Positions 12,441 through 24,238 of a stretch of 64,000 nt of DNA are shown piece after piece (position 1 is the stretch's first letter; each line of letters starts with the position of its first letter). The notes under the pieces are model-generated. The model ran no database searches. It saw nothing but the letters and a program-made list of their open reading frames with translations, and was not told the DNA's origin. This DNA comes from Eublepharis macularius (taxonomy: Eukaryota; Chordata; Lepidosauria; Squamata; Eublepharidae). A program made the position numbers and the translations under genes. The stretch is from contig NC_072801.1 of NCBI RefSeq assembly GCF_028583425.1, positions 18,000,001 through 18,064,000 of the forward strand, written 5' to 3'.

Positions 12441-12733
12441 GCCAGGAAAGACCCCATGTGTGTCCCGGAAGAGCCACTTACAGCCTTATCTGATGGCCTG
12501 ACGCAACTCAGGTTCTTATTTGATTTGTTCTCACACCTGCACAAAGTTTTCACAACGTTCCAGTGTGCTGGCTCAGTCAGAACAGGTTTAAAGTATTTGG
12601 TCGCCTCCAGTAAAGTATGCCACTTGCTTCCTCCTGCATCCAGGAGGTAATGGCCATCATCTTCCATACTGGTGGTAACTGGGAGCAAACTGAGTCCTTG
12701 GTGTTCGGGGGGTACTAGTAAAGGAACCAACCT

Positions 12734-12867
12734 CTAGGTAATTCTCCTGGAATTACAACTGATCTCCAGTTGACAGAGATCAGTTCCCCTGGAGAAAACG
12801 GCTGCTTTGGAGGGTATTATACTCCAGTGAGGTCCCTCCCCTCCTCCGACCCCACCCTCCCCTATCT
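12734..12867 (+). repeat. TAGGGTTGCCAG MITE fragment
   Basis: The interior blocks ggaattacaactgatctc and gagaaaacggctgctttg are present, but it lacks the left end. A complete inverse copy follows at 12876. Confidence 0.7.
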
Positions 12868-12875
12868 CCACTCGC

Positions 12876-13094
12876 TAGGGTTGGCAGCTCCAAGTTGGGA
12901 AATTCCTGGAGATCTAGGGGGTGAAACCTGGAGAAAGTGGAGTTTGGGGAGGGAAAAGACCTTGGCATGGCATAATTCCATAGGGTCTACCCCCGAAAGT
13001 TGCCATTTTCTCCAGGTGAACTGATCCCTGTGGCCTGGAGACCAGTTGTAATTCCAGGAGATCTCCAGCCACTACCTGGAGGCTGGCAACCCTA
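12876..13094 (-). mobile_element. hAT-like TAGGGTTGCCAG MITE, complete copy
   Basis: The TSD is CCACTCGC/CCACTCCC (12868-12875, 13095-13102). The family blocks occur in inverse orientation relative to 42639. Confidence 0.8.
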
Positions 13095-13098
13095 CCAC

Positions 13099-13148
13099 TC
13101 CCAAATATCCAGGATATTTCCAAAGCGGAGCTGGCCTGGCAACCCTAG
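13099..13148 (+). repeat. TAGGGTTGCCAG MITE right-end fragment
   Basis: It holds only aatatccaggatatttcc and ctggcctggcaaccctag, adjacent to the copy at 12876-13094. Confidence 0.6.
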
Positions 13149-13639
13149 GGACTAGTGCTGCCTCAAACATTTTCTTTGGTGGCCTGGCTGAACCCCTGAT
13201 TCAAAGAATATGCTGTCCTCACGTTTTGTGGAAACGGTGTTTTTCAAACACCTCTGCTAGGAACGTACTCTGCGCCCCTCCCCCGTGTTTATGAAATGAT
13301 GGCAGTATGACAGGCAAGAGCTATGAATATTCACAAGGAGAAAATTCTACAGAATTCATGCCTCTCTTAAACATGTCTGACTTCCACCCCGTACAAAATT
13401 ATTGAAGGATAAGTAACATGGTCTGCAATGTCCTTAAGAAGGTGTTAGTTTTAAGTAGGCAAAAGTTTGTAATATTAAACAAATGGCTGAGGCTCAGCTA
13501 ATGGTTCTGTGACACATAAATGTGGCAACTGAGATCGCAGATGCTTCTGTTGGTTAGGAGGAAACTCTTAATTACCCCACCGATTTCTTTAGAGCCCCTC
13601 CTGGAAATCAGGCAGCCCCACTAAGTCAGGAAGGCCATG

Positions 13640-13875
13640 GCCAAGAGCTGCTGTAGCGTGGTTAAGTGGTTGGGCTGTGAATCAGCACTCTGTTGGTTCA
13701 AATCCTACTACTGCCATGAGCTCAGCAGGTGGTCTTGGATAAGCTACTCCTCTCAGCCCCAGCTCCCCAGCTGTAGTATGGGTATAACAACAACACTGAC
13801 TTTGTTCACTGCTCTGAGTGGGGCACTAATCTGTCTAGAAGAGCACTATATAAGCACAGTTATTATTGTTATTGG
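13640..13875 (+). repeat. tRNA-derived SINE
   Basis: A-box agcgtggttaagtggttggg and B-box ggttcaaatcc are followed by a body ending ctatataagcacagttatta. Confidence 0.7.
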
Positions 13876-13940
13876 AAGAGTCTCTGCTTGGCATGAAGAA
13901 GGTCCCGGGTTTAATACCCGGCATCTCTAGTTAAAAGGAC
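13876..13940 (+). repeat. Sauria-type SINE, 5' half, split by a LINE
   Basis: Contains ctctgcttggcatgaagaag, ggtcccgggtttaatacc and agttaaaaggaccagtaggt. The 3' half resumes at 14475. Confidence 0.75.
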
Positions 13941-14474
13941 CAGTAGGTGTTTAAAGCCCTTCATGGACTGGGACCTGCATACCTGCGGGACCGCCTCTTC
14001 CATTACGTCCCTGGCAGGGCATTGCAGGGCATTCTGCATTCTGCAGAAAAGAAGCTCCTGGTTGTCCCCAGCCCAAAGGACATCCATCTGGCCTCAACCA
14101 GGGCCAGGGCTTTTTTGGCCCTGGCCCTGGCCTGGTGGAACACTCTCCCGCTGGAGATCTGGGCCCTGCGGGACTTGTTACAGTTCCGCAGGGCATGTAA
14201 AACGGAGATGTTCCACCGGGCCTTTGGCTGAGTGCCAGCAGGTGTCCCCTTTCTTCCATCTAAGACCACCGCTTTTTCCGGGGCTGCCCTTGGCCATCTA
14301 CTATGCCCATATACGGACTCCCAAATATTTATTTAAATAGCCTGCACCTGGACTATTTTAATGACTTTTAAAAGATTATTATTGATTTGATGGTTTTGTG
14401 ATTAATTCACTGTGTTTGTGGGGAGGGTGGGGTATAAATCAAATCAAATCAATCAATCAATCAATCAATCAATA
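13941..14474 (+). mobile_element. LINE 3' end (ORF2 C-terminal domain and ATCA tail)
   Basis: The frame reads VFKALHGLGPAYLRDRLF-like residues, then FLALALAWWNTLPLEIW and FRRACKTEMFHRAF. This is the C-terminal module common in L2/CR1-type LINE ORF2 proteins. It ends with an (ATCA)n-type tail at 14440-14474. The element is 5'-truncated and interrupts a Sauria-type SINE. Confidence 0.75.
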
Positions 14475-14592
14475 TGAAAGACCTCTGACTGAGACCTCAG
14501 AAAGCCACTGCCAGTCTGAGTAGGCAATACTGACCTCTATGGACCAAAGGTCTGATTCCATATCAGGCAGCTTCATGTGTGTTCATGTGACT
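14475..14592 (+). repeat. Sauria-type SINE, 3' half
   Basis: Contains atgaaagacctctgactgag, gccactgccagtctgagtag and gcagcttcatgtgtgttc, continuing the half at 13876-13940. Confidence 0.75.
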
Positions 14593-15071
14593 CTTTGCTG
14601 GAGGATGCATCTTATCGTTAGTGTGCATGGCAACACCACCTCAATAAACATTAGAGTGCTGTACTGTGCACAAGCTCTTGTTTCCCTTGCTGGCAAGGTT
14701 TATTTTAAGCAAAGGATAACAGACTGCAGATGATATTTGTATATAGCACTACCTTCAAGAGCAAACCCTGCCTTGGCTTGCAAAAGCAGCTCAGGGTCAG
14801 CTGTTGCCAAGTAAATGAATAGAGGAGTACAATAGGAAAAAGATATCCTTGATATTTTGTGTGTGCTTGTGTGTGTGGGGAGGGGGGTTTGGAGCTCACT
14901 CATGGTGGGACAAGGCCCAGCCCAAGGTCTACCACCTTTCCAGGAGCAGGATCTACCCTCCATGGACTTTCTGCACAGCTGAAAGGAAGGGGGAGGAAGA
15001 GAATAGGAAAGGGAGAACAGAGAAGGAGACTTTTAGAAGTCCACCTGTCTGCTTTCCTCAAGACTGTAATG

Positions 15072-15116
15072 ATGATGTAGTGGTTAGAGTGTCAGACTAG
15101 GATCTCAGAGACACAG
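15072..15116 (+). repeat. tRNA-derived SINE, A-box half, cut by an LTR insertion
   Basis: tgtagtggttagagtgtcag and actaggatctcagagac are the usual SINE head. It ends where the LTR-like sequence begins. Confidence 0.65.
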
Positions 15117-15495
15117 TGTGATGGACAGGACTGGTTCCAGCTTTGCTTCTCCTCAGAAACAGCCAATGAGAGCTGATGGAATGCTGGACCAATTACAGTT
15201 GGAGTCTGTTGGAAGACAGTTACTGAGAGGAGAAGGTTTTGAGGCTGCTAGGGAGAGGCAGTAGAGATATTGCTGGCTGTTAAAACCTGATCTAATACAT
15301 ATTTACCATTCCGTGTTTAAGTACAATATATTTATGTGTTTCTAATTATTTACTCCTACTTTATACTTCTTGTAAATAAACTTTATTCTTGTTTCTGTTT
15401 AACCTTGGCTGGCCTGGAGTTGTTGGCTGAGGGGAAATAAAACACACACACAAAACTGGTCATGAAAAATGGGCCAAGTTTAATGAAATGGTGGC
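15117..15495 (+). mobile_element. LTR-like sequence
   Basis: It starts TGTGATGGACAGG, has AATAAA-containing aaataaactttattcttg around 15373, and is followed by TGGTGGCAGC, which looks like a primer-binding-site start. It interrupts a tRNA-derived SINE whose A-box half is at 15072-15116 and B-box half at about 15765. The right limit of the LTR is uncertain. Confidence 0.5.
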
Positions 15496-15761
15496 AGCAT
15501 ATTACAAAAGTAAAACGATGAGTTGTCCCCAATAGCCCCAGGCTGTAGCTGGGTAAGGGAAAGAATATATAGTGAACCGGCTGCCTGCCTAGTAAAGCCT
15601 GGCTCTCCTGAGAGGAGAGTATCCTGTGTGGATTTGGGTCAGAGCTCTTCACCTGAAACTCAGAAGTTAGACAGGTGGCATGTTGTGACTGCCCTTAACT
15701 GCCTGGAAAACCTCCAAAACTGTGAAGGGGGGTTTCTAGTGGGTAGCTGTGTGTAGGAGTG

Positions 15762-15850
15762 CGGCTCACACCCGGGTTTGAATCCCTGCCTTGCTATGGG
15801 AAGATTGCTGGGTGACCCTGGGCCAGTCAATCTCGCTCAACCTACCCTCC
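15762..15850 (+). repeat. tRNA-derived SINE, B-box half
   Basis: cccgggtttgaatccctgcc and gctgggtgaccctgggccag continue the head at 15072. The 3' part is at about 16150-16260 (ttgtgagggttaaacagagg, ggggtataaatatctaattc), separated by a GC-rich stretch with no recognised family. Confidence 0.65.
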
Positions 15851-16702
15851 CTCTAGAGTTCCCAGGTCCCCTGTTTGGGGTGGGGGAATCCTCCGCTCCC
15901 AGCCCCCAGTGCCTCTTACCTCGCTAGGGGGTGGGGTGGGGTGAAAGGTGCAGGGAACAGGAATGGGCGCTCCAGAGCATGCTCCTGCACGGGGGCCTTC
16001 CCTTCCTTCTTGTGTCAGAAAGACGTCATTCCCAGCATGGCAATTAAGGCTCTGGTGTGCACACGCACTTTGCACACATCAAGTTCCCATCCCGCCCCCC
16101 ATGACCTCCCCGTCTCTTGGGTTGGGCCCCAGGGGACCTGGCAAGTTACATCCCTCAGAGGATTTATTGTGAGGGTTAAACAGAGGAGGGAAGAATGATG
16201 TTGTAAACTGCTCTGGGTTCCCCATTGAGGAGAAAAGTGGGGTATAAATATCTAATTCAATAGAACTGAATCACTCTGGGTAAGATCTGAGGGGAACCGC
16301 CAGTCTTACCTGAAGCAATCCTATTGGTTTTCCTCATGATTAGAATAATAAACAAATAAACAATTAAAAACCGACCTCTCTCCTATTTCCTCCAATATAA
16401 GAAAAAGAAACCTGAAATTATTCCTTCCAGTATAAGAAAAAGAAAACCCTTACCTGGCCACTGGCTAGAAGTGGGAAAGCCCAAAGATGCCCATGGAAAA
16501 CTGGCCAGTTGGCAACCTCCGTGCTGCAACTTATTACACCCACATCTTTATTTGAGAATATACAAACATGGCAACTAATTCACTAAAGTACCAACATTTC
16601 TACATAGAATTTACAGCTCAACCAACTGCCCAGCATAGAAATTATTTGTTCTTCTTTAAAAAGCCTGCTTGGACAACTTAATCCACTTCCTGTCTATCTT
16701 AA

Positions 16703-16837
<135 letters not shown>

Positions 16838-17242
16838 TAAGTAAACACGCCCCCCCCCTTTTCTGGGGGAAGTGAGAGTCAATCTCTTTGGAGGAGAACG
16901 AGCAAGTGCTTGGGGGATAAAAACAGCAGCAACTGCAGTGGGTATTTCAACAACAAAGCCCAGGTCAAAAACGAAAAATTCCAAAAGGCAGGTTGATTAT
17001 GAAAAGAACAGATTATGAAACGCATGTAAAATATCTGATTTAATAAATCAAAGGACATGCAAAATTTTAATAGCTATTCTGTTCCCAGCAGCACAGGCAG
17101 GGAACACATAGAAAACTTTTATTATTTCAAATGCAAGGTGCAAATTACTAAGCGTCGTAGAACTCTTCCTCTGTTTAGAACTCTCCACAGGGGAAGTGCT
17201 GCTTAAAGGACTGCAGAGGCCAGGTTCAGTTTCAGTGGCAGC

Positions 17243-17391
17243 AGTGATTCCGCACACGTTGGATAATGCACTTCCAATCCTCTTTATAGATCATTCGGAA
17301 TGGATTTTTTTGAGTGTGGAACAAAAAATCCACCTCAAACGATTGATAAAGTGCATTGAAAGTGCATTCTCCAACGTGTGCGGAATCAGCC
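17243..17391. mobile_element. Fold-back MITE, GGCTGATTCCGCACACG family, copy 2
   Basis: It has the same arms as 33148-33297 (gattccgcacacgttggata...). The left terminus is slightly changed. Confidence 0.8.
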
Positions 17392-17428
17392 CCCGTCTTT
17401 GGAATGCTTCCCGCTTGAGGCTGGCCTA

Positions 17429-17620
17429 GGCCATTTCCACACTACTCACCTTCATCTGGAATGCTGCGGAACGTCACGAAAAAAACGCAGAAGATAGCGT
17501 CTTCTCGCTCAACTTTTGCGTGACACCATGCAAAACTTGCGCGAGAAGATGCTATCTTCTGCGTTTTTTTCGTGACGTTCCACAGCGTTCCGGAGGAAGG
17601 TGAGTGGTGTGGAAACGGCC
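17429..17620. mobile_element. CpG-rich fold-back MITE copy
   Basis: Inverted arms (ggccatttccacactactca...) enclose gcgagaagatgctatcttct. The 3-bp TSD CTA is at 17426-17428 and 17621-17623. It lies 0.6 kb after BMERB1 exon 2, in intron 2. Confidence 0.85.
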
Positions 17621-17949
17621 CTAGTACCTGTTCTACAGTCTTCTAGACACCAGACCAAAACAATTCCCTTTATCCAGGCATTTACCTGAAGGGTTCTATA
17701 TCTGTCCCAACGGAGGGTGAAATCACAAGGTGGAATCAATCACAAAACACTGGGAGGTGGCAGCATCTGCTTCAAAATAGGTATTACCTGCAGATACAAA
17801 ATATTAGCTAATTTTTTAAAATAAATTGAGGGTTTTTGAAATTTGGATTTGAATTTGATTTCAGTGATGAATGTTATGCCTCCTCTCCTCTTGCTGGGGG
17901 TGCACTCACACTCCCATTATTTATGACCCTGCAGACAGCCAGGTATCAG

Positions 17950-17996
<47 letters not shown>
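17950..17996. repeat. (GA)n microsatellite
   Basis: Uninterrupted GA repeat of about 23 units in BMERB1 intron 2. Confidence 0.95.
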
Positions 17997-18000
<4 letters not shown>

Positions 18001-18170
18001 TGGTAAACAGGTATCACTAGAAAACATGTAAAAGCCGTTTTTTAAAAAGAAGGGTCGGAGGAAGAGATCAGAATGGTACTGAGCTGGAGTGCTTCCTTCG
18101 GTTCCTGCTTGCCAATTCCTTGCTCCAGATCAGATCTATTAAAGCAACACCCCTGTCCTCTGGAGATAAT

Positions 18171-18415
18171 GGCCGTTTTCACACATCTTACTAGCTGCGC
18201 AAAATCACGCAAAACTCCTGCAACGATGGCATCTTCCTGGTGCGATTTCCCATCATGACTCCGGTTTGTGCCGTGAATTTGCTGTCATGGCTCCGGTTTG
18301 TGGTGCGATTTGCGCCACAAACTGTAGTCATGATGGGAAATCGTGCCAGGAAGACGCCATTGTTCCAGGAGTTTTGCGTAATTTTGCACGGCTGATAAGA
18401 CGTGTGAAAATGGCC
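18171..18415. mobile_element. CpG-rich fold-back MITE copy
   Basis: Ends are ggccgttttcacacatctta and its inverse; the 3-bp TSD AAT is at 18168-18170 and 18416-18418. The centre holds repeated ctccggtttgtg blocks. Confidence 0.85.
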
Positions 18416-18419
18416 AATC

Positions 18420-20010
18420 TGGAGCCAAAAGGCCACAAAATGCAAGAAGTCCAGTCTGTGACATTTCCATGCAAAGCTCCATCCCAGCTGTAACTGGCTG
18501 TTGCGAACAAAGCCACTGAGCTTATTGTGGTATACATCTGAACTTGGCACGGAAATGCCACTGACTAGCTGGCCTGCCCTTTTGGCTTCTCTGCTTACAA
18601 TCCCCCCACAGACAGATCAACTGAAGATTACACATTTGAGGCAGCAGGTTCCTGTACATGCCCCAATAAACCTAACTAAGATGTCACAAGGCCCTTAGAC
18701 ATACCAGACCAACCCTTCAGGAATTTATTGATAATTACAATATCGGTGGGTTTAAACCCAGAAGAAACTACATTAAACATGAAGAAGAAAATCTCCTGCC
18801 AGGGGTCCCAGCTATGATACACACCTAAAAACTTTCTCCCCTGATAACAGCAGGCACCCCTTGTTCGGGGTAAAGGGTCACCAAATTTCCTTTGCCACAA
18901 GCAAAACAAAGTCTCTGCCACCTGCACACTTCATTCTGGGCGGCCCAACAGGGGTGTATACTTGCAGTGGTGACTACAATGAAGCCAGACGAACATAACT
19001 GCCATAACTGGAAAGCAGATACTAAGTGGCTTCCTTGAGAAAAATAGTCTTGTGTCCACTGTATCTGATTCCTCTACAGGATTTGGAACTTTTGTTCAGT
19101 ATTTGAAGAACTTTCCTGTCACTGTATGCATTCCACATTACCTTAACACCCATCTGTGTGTGGAATATCCTTTCAAACAGCTTATACATCATCTCCCTAG
19201 ATTTAACACCTGAGTGGACTTTCTGGCTTCTGTTCATGGTTTCTTGCTAATTGCTAAAGCAATTCTAAAGCTCTTACTTGCAGAAACCCCTTTTTATTTC
19301 TCTCGTTCTGGGAAAGCTCAGGTGTAGGCACTGTCATCTCCAATTCGAGGGTATTTGGTGTTCGAAAGATCTTTTGGTCCCCTGGACCATTTTGGACTAA
19401 ACCAGATCAACGGCTTGTGCCTCAACAGAAGGCAGTTTCATATGCCACTGCTTGGCAACAAGGAGCTCCCGTTTGGAGCAGACTGACAGCATGGTTTAGG
19501 CTCCGTTTCTGGAAATTAGAACCTGTCAGCACAATGAGGAAACATGTCAGTGTGACTGTGCGATTGGAAGCAAGAAGAGAACACCTGGTGCCACGCAATC
19601 AAGCAAATACCTGGCTATCAAATTCTGTATGGACACAGTGAGTCAGAGGAAAATCTCTCCCTTGAAGCGATGCATTTCCCTTGACATTTTCTAAGCCAAA
19701 CCGCATAAAGGATCCGCAACAAAACTGTACCTGTGAGGGTATGGTGGGAGCCATCTGTCTGACTTCGTTTATTCAGTGACTTTCTTTTCTCGATCTGTTT
19801 GTTCCACATTTCCAGTTTGCCCTTTTAATGTCACCAGAGTTTGTGCCTGCAGCTCCGCTCCCCTGCTGCTTATTACAGATCAGACGGTTGAAGGAACACA
19901 GCTTGTCTGACAAGAGGCCTCCAGCCAGCAGGGTCTGGGATCAAACTCTTCCCCGCTTTCTTTTCCTTATAGTTTTCTTTTGATACTTGCCCCAAGAGGT
20001 TGCAATGCTT
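18420..20010. other. No recognised feature
   Basis: Unassigned BMERB1 intron 2 sequence between a fold-back MITE and a hAT-like MITE. No frame with domain character. Confidence 0.4.
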
Positions 20011-20020
20011 CACTCTTCAG

Positions 20021-20348
20021 CAGGGCTTTTTTTCTGGGAAAAGAGGTGGTGGAACTCAGTGGGTTGCCAGCACAGGGGGCAACTCTTGGCGGAAGGTGGT
20101 GCCCCTGGTACCACACGTGCGCACACAAAGTACGCACATGCTCCCAGGGCCAATGATGTCACTTTGGGTCAGCTGGAATGGGGGGGGGGGGGTTAGTTTT
20201 TAAAAGTTTAAATTACCCTCAGCGAAAATGGTCACATGGCTGGTGGCCCTGCCCCCTGATCTCCAGACAGAGGGGATGTGACCATTTGACCATTTTCAAG
20301 AGGTTCCGGAACTCCGTTCCACCACGTTCCAGCTGAAAAAAAGCCCTG
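20021..20348. mobile_element. hAT-like MITE, CAGGGCTTTTTTTC family, copy 4
   Basis: A perfect 8-bp TSD CTCTTCAG occurs at 20013-20020 and 20349-20356. The ends and the aactcagtgggttgcc block are as in other copies. Confidence 0.85.
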
Positions 20349-20668
20349 CTCTTCAGGCTCTCTAAGTGTTAGCTTCTCCCAACAATATTTATAGTCTAGA
20401 ATAAGCTGAAATAAACAGGAGCCTTATGACACCTTGAAGACTAAGTCTTCTTCTTGTTGTTGTTGTTGTTTATTCCAGCTTAAATTGTGTGGGCTAGAGT
20501 CCACTTATTCAAATGCAATAAACAGATCCTAACCATGCAGTCATTTTATTTAGGGATAGTAAAAAAAAAATTTTAAAGTCGGCAAGATCAAGGGGCCATG
20601 TCATTATGTAAAACTGAAATCTACTTAAGGAAAATACAGCGACCGTTCATTAGTTCTATTAAGACCCA

Positions 20669-20830
20669 GCATAGTGTAGTGGTTACAGTGTTGGACTAGA
20701 ATCTGGGAGAACGAGGTTCGAATCTCCACTCTGCCATCGTTGACCTTGGATCATTCTCTCAGCTTAACCTAACCTCACAGGATTGTTGTTATGTGGATAA
20801 AATGGAGAAGGGGAGACAAATGTTGCAAGC
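20669..20830 (+). repeat. tRNA-derived SINE
   Basis: A-box gtgtagtggttacagtgttg, B-box cgaggttcgaatctcc and the aacctaacctcacaggattg body are clear. Confidence 0.85.
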
Positions 20831-20968
20831 AAGCCACTTTTGGTCTAGGGCTGGCCATAGCTTGGCCTCAGCAGGGGGGCACTGATTCTGGGCTCCTTCC
20901 TGGACTTTTGGCCAGGGCCCCAGAATTACTAAGACTGCCTCTGACATTCTCAGATAAAGACTAGATCC

Positions 20969-21174
20969 AGAGGAGTTAGCCGTGTTAGTCTGTTGCTGCA
21001 AAACAGTAAAGAGTCCAGTAGCACCTTTAAGACTAACCAACTTTATTGCAGCATAAGCTTTCGAGAATCACAGCTCTCTTCATCAGATGTATTGTCAGAT
21101 GCATCTGACGAACAGAGCTGTGGTCCTCGAAAGCTTATGCTACAATAGTTGGTTAGTCTTAAAGGTGCTCCTTG
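20969..21174. mobile_element. Palindromic retroelement copy with short TSD
   Basis: The same arms as at 8240 are present (tccagtagcacctttaagac and its inverse). ACTAGAT flanks both ends. The left part includes agttagccgtgttagtctgt. The right arm has catctgacgaacagagctgt and ctcgaaagcttatgc. Confidence 0.75.
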
Positions 21175-21794
21175 ACTCTTTACTAGATAAAAGACTAAAC
21201 ATCAATAAGTAGGCATCCAACTTTAAAAAAATGTCTACGTTTTTGCACTTTTCAAGATCAGCTCGAAGTAGTTCAGGCTTCACATGTCGAGAGAAGTTTT
21301 TCTATTTCATCGTGGTCTGGGAAAAGCCTTTTCCCTGACCTTACAGCATCCCATCTTGCAAACAAACAAAACAATCTATTACAGAGTCAGACCATGTTCT
21401 CCTTGCCTCTCCTTAGACAGAGAAAGGTCATTCTCAGCACCTCCTACCAGAGATCCTTGAAGTGGAAATACAGGGACTGAAGTAAAACTTCTACACGCCA
21501 TGCACGCGCTGATCTGCTGTGGTTTTTTTAAGCAGCTGTGCGAAAGAGAGAGTTGTGGCTACGTAAGAGGGGCAGAAGTGGCACGGGGAGAAAAGGCATA
21601 AACTCTACATAACATCCTCAAACTCAGAGCCAAATTTGCAACTCCTATTTACACTGTGCTGCATACAAGCTATTAGCAGCGGTGGAAGGAAAAAAGAAAG
21701 CAGAAAGAGGATGCAAGCCTTCCCCTCTGCAACACTATAGGGTGATGGCAGTTTTTAACCAGCAAACTAAACCAGAGGAGGGGGGAAAGAGTTA

Positions 21795-22008
21795 AACTAG
21801 CGTGCTTTTGTAGTTAGAATGTCAGGCTCGGATTGCTGTGACCCGGGTTCAAATCCCCACTCTGCCTTGAAACCTTCTGGGTGACTTTGTGCCAACAATT
21901 TTTCTCACCCTAAACAACCTCACAGGAATGTTGTGAGGATAAATTGGAAGTAAGGAGAATCATGAACACTCTGAACTTCTTGGAGGAAGGGTGGGATAAA
22001 AAGGTACT
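21795..22008 (+). repeat. tRNA-derived SINE
   Basis: B-box acccgggttcaaatcccc is followed by acaacctcacaggaatgttg and gggtgggataaaaagg. Confidence 0.8.
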
Positions 22009-22687
22009 AGACACACTCGCCCATGCACACAGCACCCATCCAAATTGGTGGGGGTCTTATTTCCTTTTCAATAAATTCATTGCCTCGTCTGTCTTTGTCC
22101 TTAAAAAATAATGCAGCATCCTAACCCGGCCTTGGTGCAAACAGTCTGGAAATAGAATGAAATTAATCTCCTCTATTTCCCAATATCCGTGGGCCGCTCT
22201 CCCCCATGAATCTGAGTTATTCAGTAGCTGAGGAAAGGTTTGAAAGAAGAATTCAAGGGATTAAATCCCTCCAGCGACGGTTACTAAGTGCAGGAACAGA
22301 AAGGAATGCGAGTGCCCCAGAAACGTTTGCGAGTGAATGGCACCTCAGCGCACACATCCTGCATTTTTTAAATCACACAACATACTCTGTCACGCACAAA
22401 AGATGCTCAAAACAGAAATGTTCCGGTTAGCTCAGAGCTGAGGGCAAAAAGAGCACCTGAGGTCTCATTTCTCTTCTGTCCGTCACTGTTTCCTGTTCTC
22501 AGATGCCCTACCACAAGCTCTCTCCCAGATCAATATACTTTCATAAACGTGTTCTAGGTTATTACTTATTAAACTATTTAATATAAAGTGCTCTGTGCTC
22601 TTATTGTGCAATGCAAACAAGTTAATAAATATCACATTTCAATATAGTTTACAGTAATAGTTACAACCAATTCACAATCCTCTTATA

Positions 22688-23120
22688 CAGGGGTCATTTC
22701 GTAGAAAAAGAGCTGGAGGCTGATTAGCATAACTCATTAGCATATACCACACCCTTTGCCATCACTGGAAATGTGTCATTAGCATAACTGATTTGCATAT
22801 GCCACACCCCCTGACATCACCTATCCTGGCTGTTTTGGACCCAATCCTGGTCATGCAGGGCTGAAATTGGGCCCAAAATGGCAAAAGGGGGCTGAAAATG
22901 GCCGAAAAGGGGCCCAAAATGGTCAGGATCGGGCTGCTGCTGAGTGGGAGAGTGATCCACTACCTGTCAGAGGCCCGATCCGGGCCGTTTCGGCCCCAAT
23001 CCAGGCTGAAACGGGCCCAAAATGACTGAGAGTCAGGCGGGTGGGGCCACCTGACATGTGACCTCTTTGGGGAACTGCCGGAACTGCGTTCCTGCGCGTT
23101 CCCCCTTGAAATGAGCCCTG
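22688..23120. mobile_element. hAT-like MITE, CAGGGGTCATTTCG family, copy 1
   Basis: Ends are CAGGGGTCATTTC and GAAATGAGCCCTG, with a perfect 8-bp TSD CTCTTATA (22680-22687, 23121-23128). The left part repeats cattagcataact and gatttgcatatgcc, i.e. several octamer-like ATTWGCAT motifs. Confidence 0.85.
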
Positions 23121-23129
23121 CTCTTATAT

Positions 23130-23985
23130 ATGTCACTTGGCACAGTAACATTCAAATAAATATGCAACCATAAACATATAAGTAATATCAATTTCTAAGA
23201 AGTCCGGTAATTCTTTCCAAGTGCAGTCTTTTGAACGACAGTTCTCTTCAATATGGTGCTTCTAATTTCAAACTGTTCCAACACACATTTTGCTGATTGC
23301 ACTCGCTCGTGATTTCCTTCTCTTGAGGGTTGCTGGATTAAACAAACAAAGCTTCATTGCTCTAAATTTCCTCTTCCAGCCCTCTCTCTCCATGGGGGGG
23401 GGGGGATGCAAAATCTGCCCGACAAACTGCTAGCTTTTTGGTTTGTTTCGCCTGCTCCCATGCGCAAGCTTTTTCAAGGGCAATTCAAGTACAGAGTTCA
23501 CATTCTCTAATGACCGGACAAACTGTCTTCCTTTTCAAAAGGTTGCTACTGCCACTTTATGATTTGTTATGAAAGCCACCTGAGTGGTCCACCTCCATCT
23601 TGGATTCTGGATTCTGTGTGGCATGAATTCTAATGGAAGGAGATATCTAAAATGTTTATAGGGAGAAAGATCAACCCATTTTCTTTGGAAATCAGCTAGA
23701 GCATCTATAAGATGCGGGAAGGCATGCAAATAAAGAACAACCTCTGAGGCTTTTGTTATCAGCACTGAAGGAAGTAGTAATCAAACAGACTAGAGATCTC
23801 TCAGTGGTTGCCTTCAGCCTTTAGAACTCCCTGCCCCATGAAGCCCATCTTACTTCCTTGCTCTTGACCTTCCATGAAAGGTATATCTTTCTGGAAGACT
23901 TTTGGAGGTAGAAGGATGGGATTAAAAAAAAAACTTTTTGATTTCTCTTTATGTCTTTCTTTTTGCTCCCTGTTACACCAACCTA
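23130..23985. other. No recognised feature
   Basis: Intron 2 sequence with a G-run near 23395; no repeat family recognised. Confidence 0.4.
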
Positions 23986-23989
23986 TATA

Positions 23990-24238
23990 ATAATATATAA
24001 TAACATTTGATTTATATACCACCCTTCAGGACAACTTAACACCCACTCAGAGTGGTTTACAAAGTATACTATTATTATCCCCACAACAACAATCACCCTC
24101 TGAGGTGGGTGGGGCTGAGAGAGCTGTGATTGACCCAAGGTCACCCAGCTGGCTTCAAGCGAAGAGTGGGGAATCAAATCTGGCTCTCCAGATTAGAGTC
24201 CTGCTGCTTTTAACCACTATACCAAACTGGTTCTCTGT
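23990..24238 (-). repeat. tRNA-derived SINE, subfamily with ggcggtatataaatc-type tail
   Basis: On the - strand it has the head tagtggttaaaagcagcag, B-box gagccagatttgattcccc and tail cctgaagggtggtatataaa. Confidence 0.85.

Noticed and set aside
12416..12730. 104-residue open frame on the - strand
   Set aside because: No domain or splice context, and part overlaps a SINE fragment.
13951..14269. Open frames on the - strand
   Set aside because: Shadows of the LINE ORF2 C-terminal frame on the + strand.
14849..15100. Open frames of 73-83 residues on the + strand
   Set aside because: Low-complexity G-rich start, two overlapping frames, no similarity recognised.
20669..20740. tRNA-like A and B boxes
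   Set aside because: Sequence is a SINE head; no cloverleaf or aminoacyl stem is formed.
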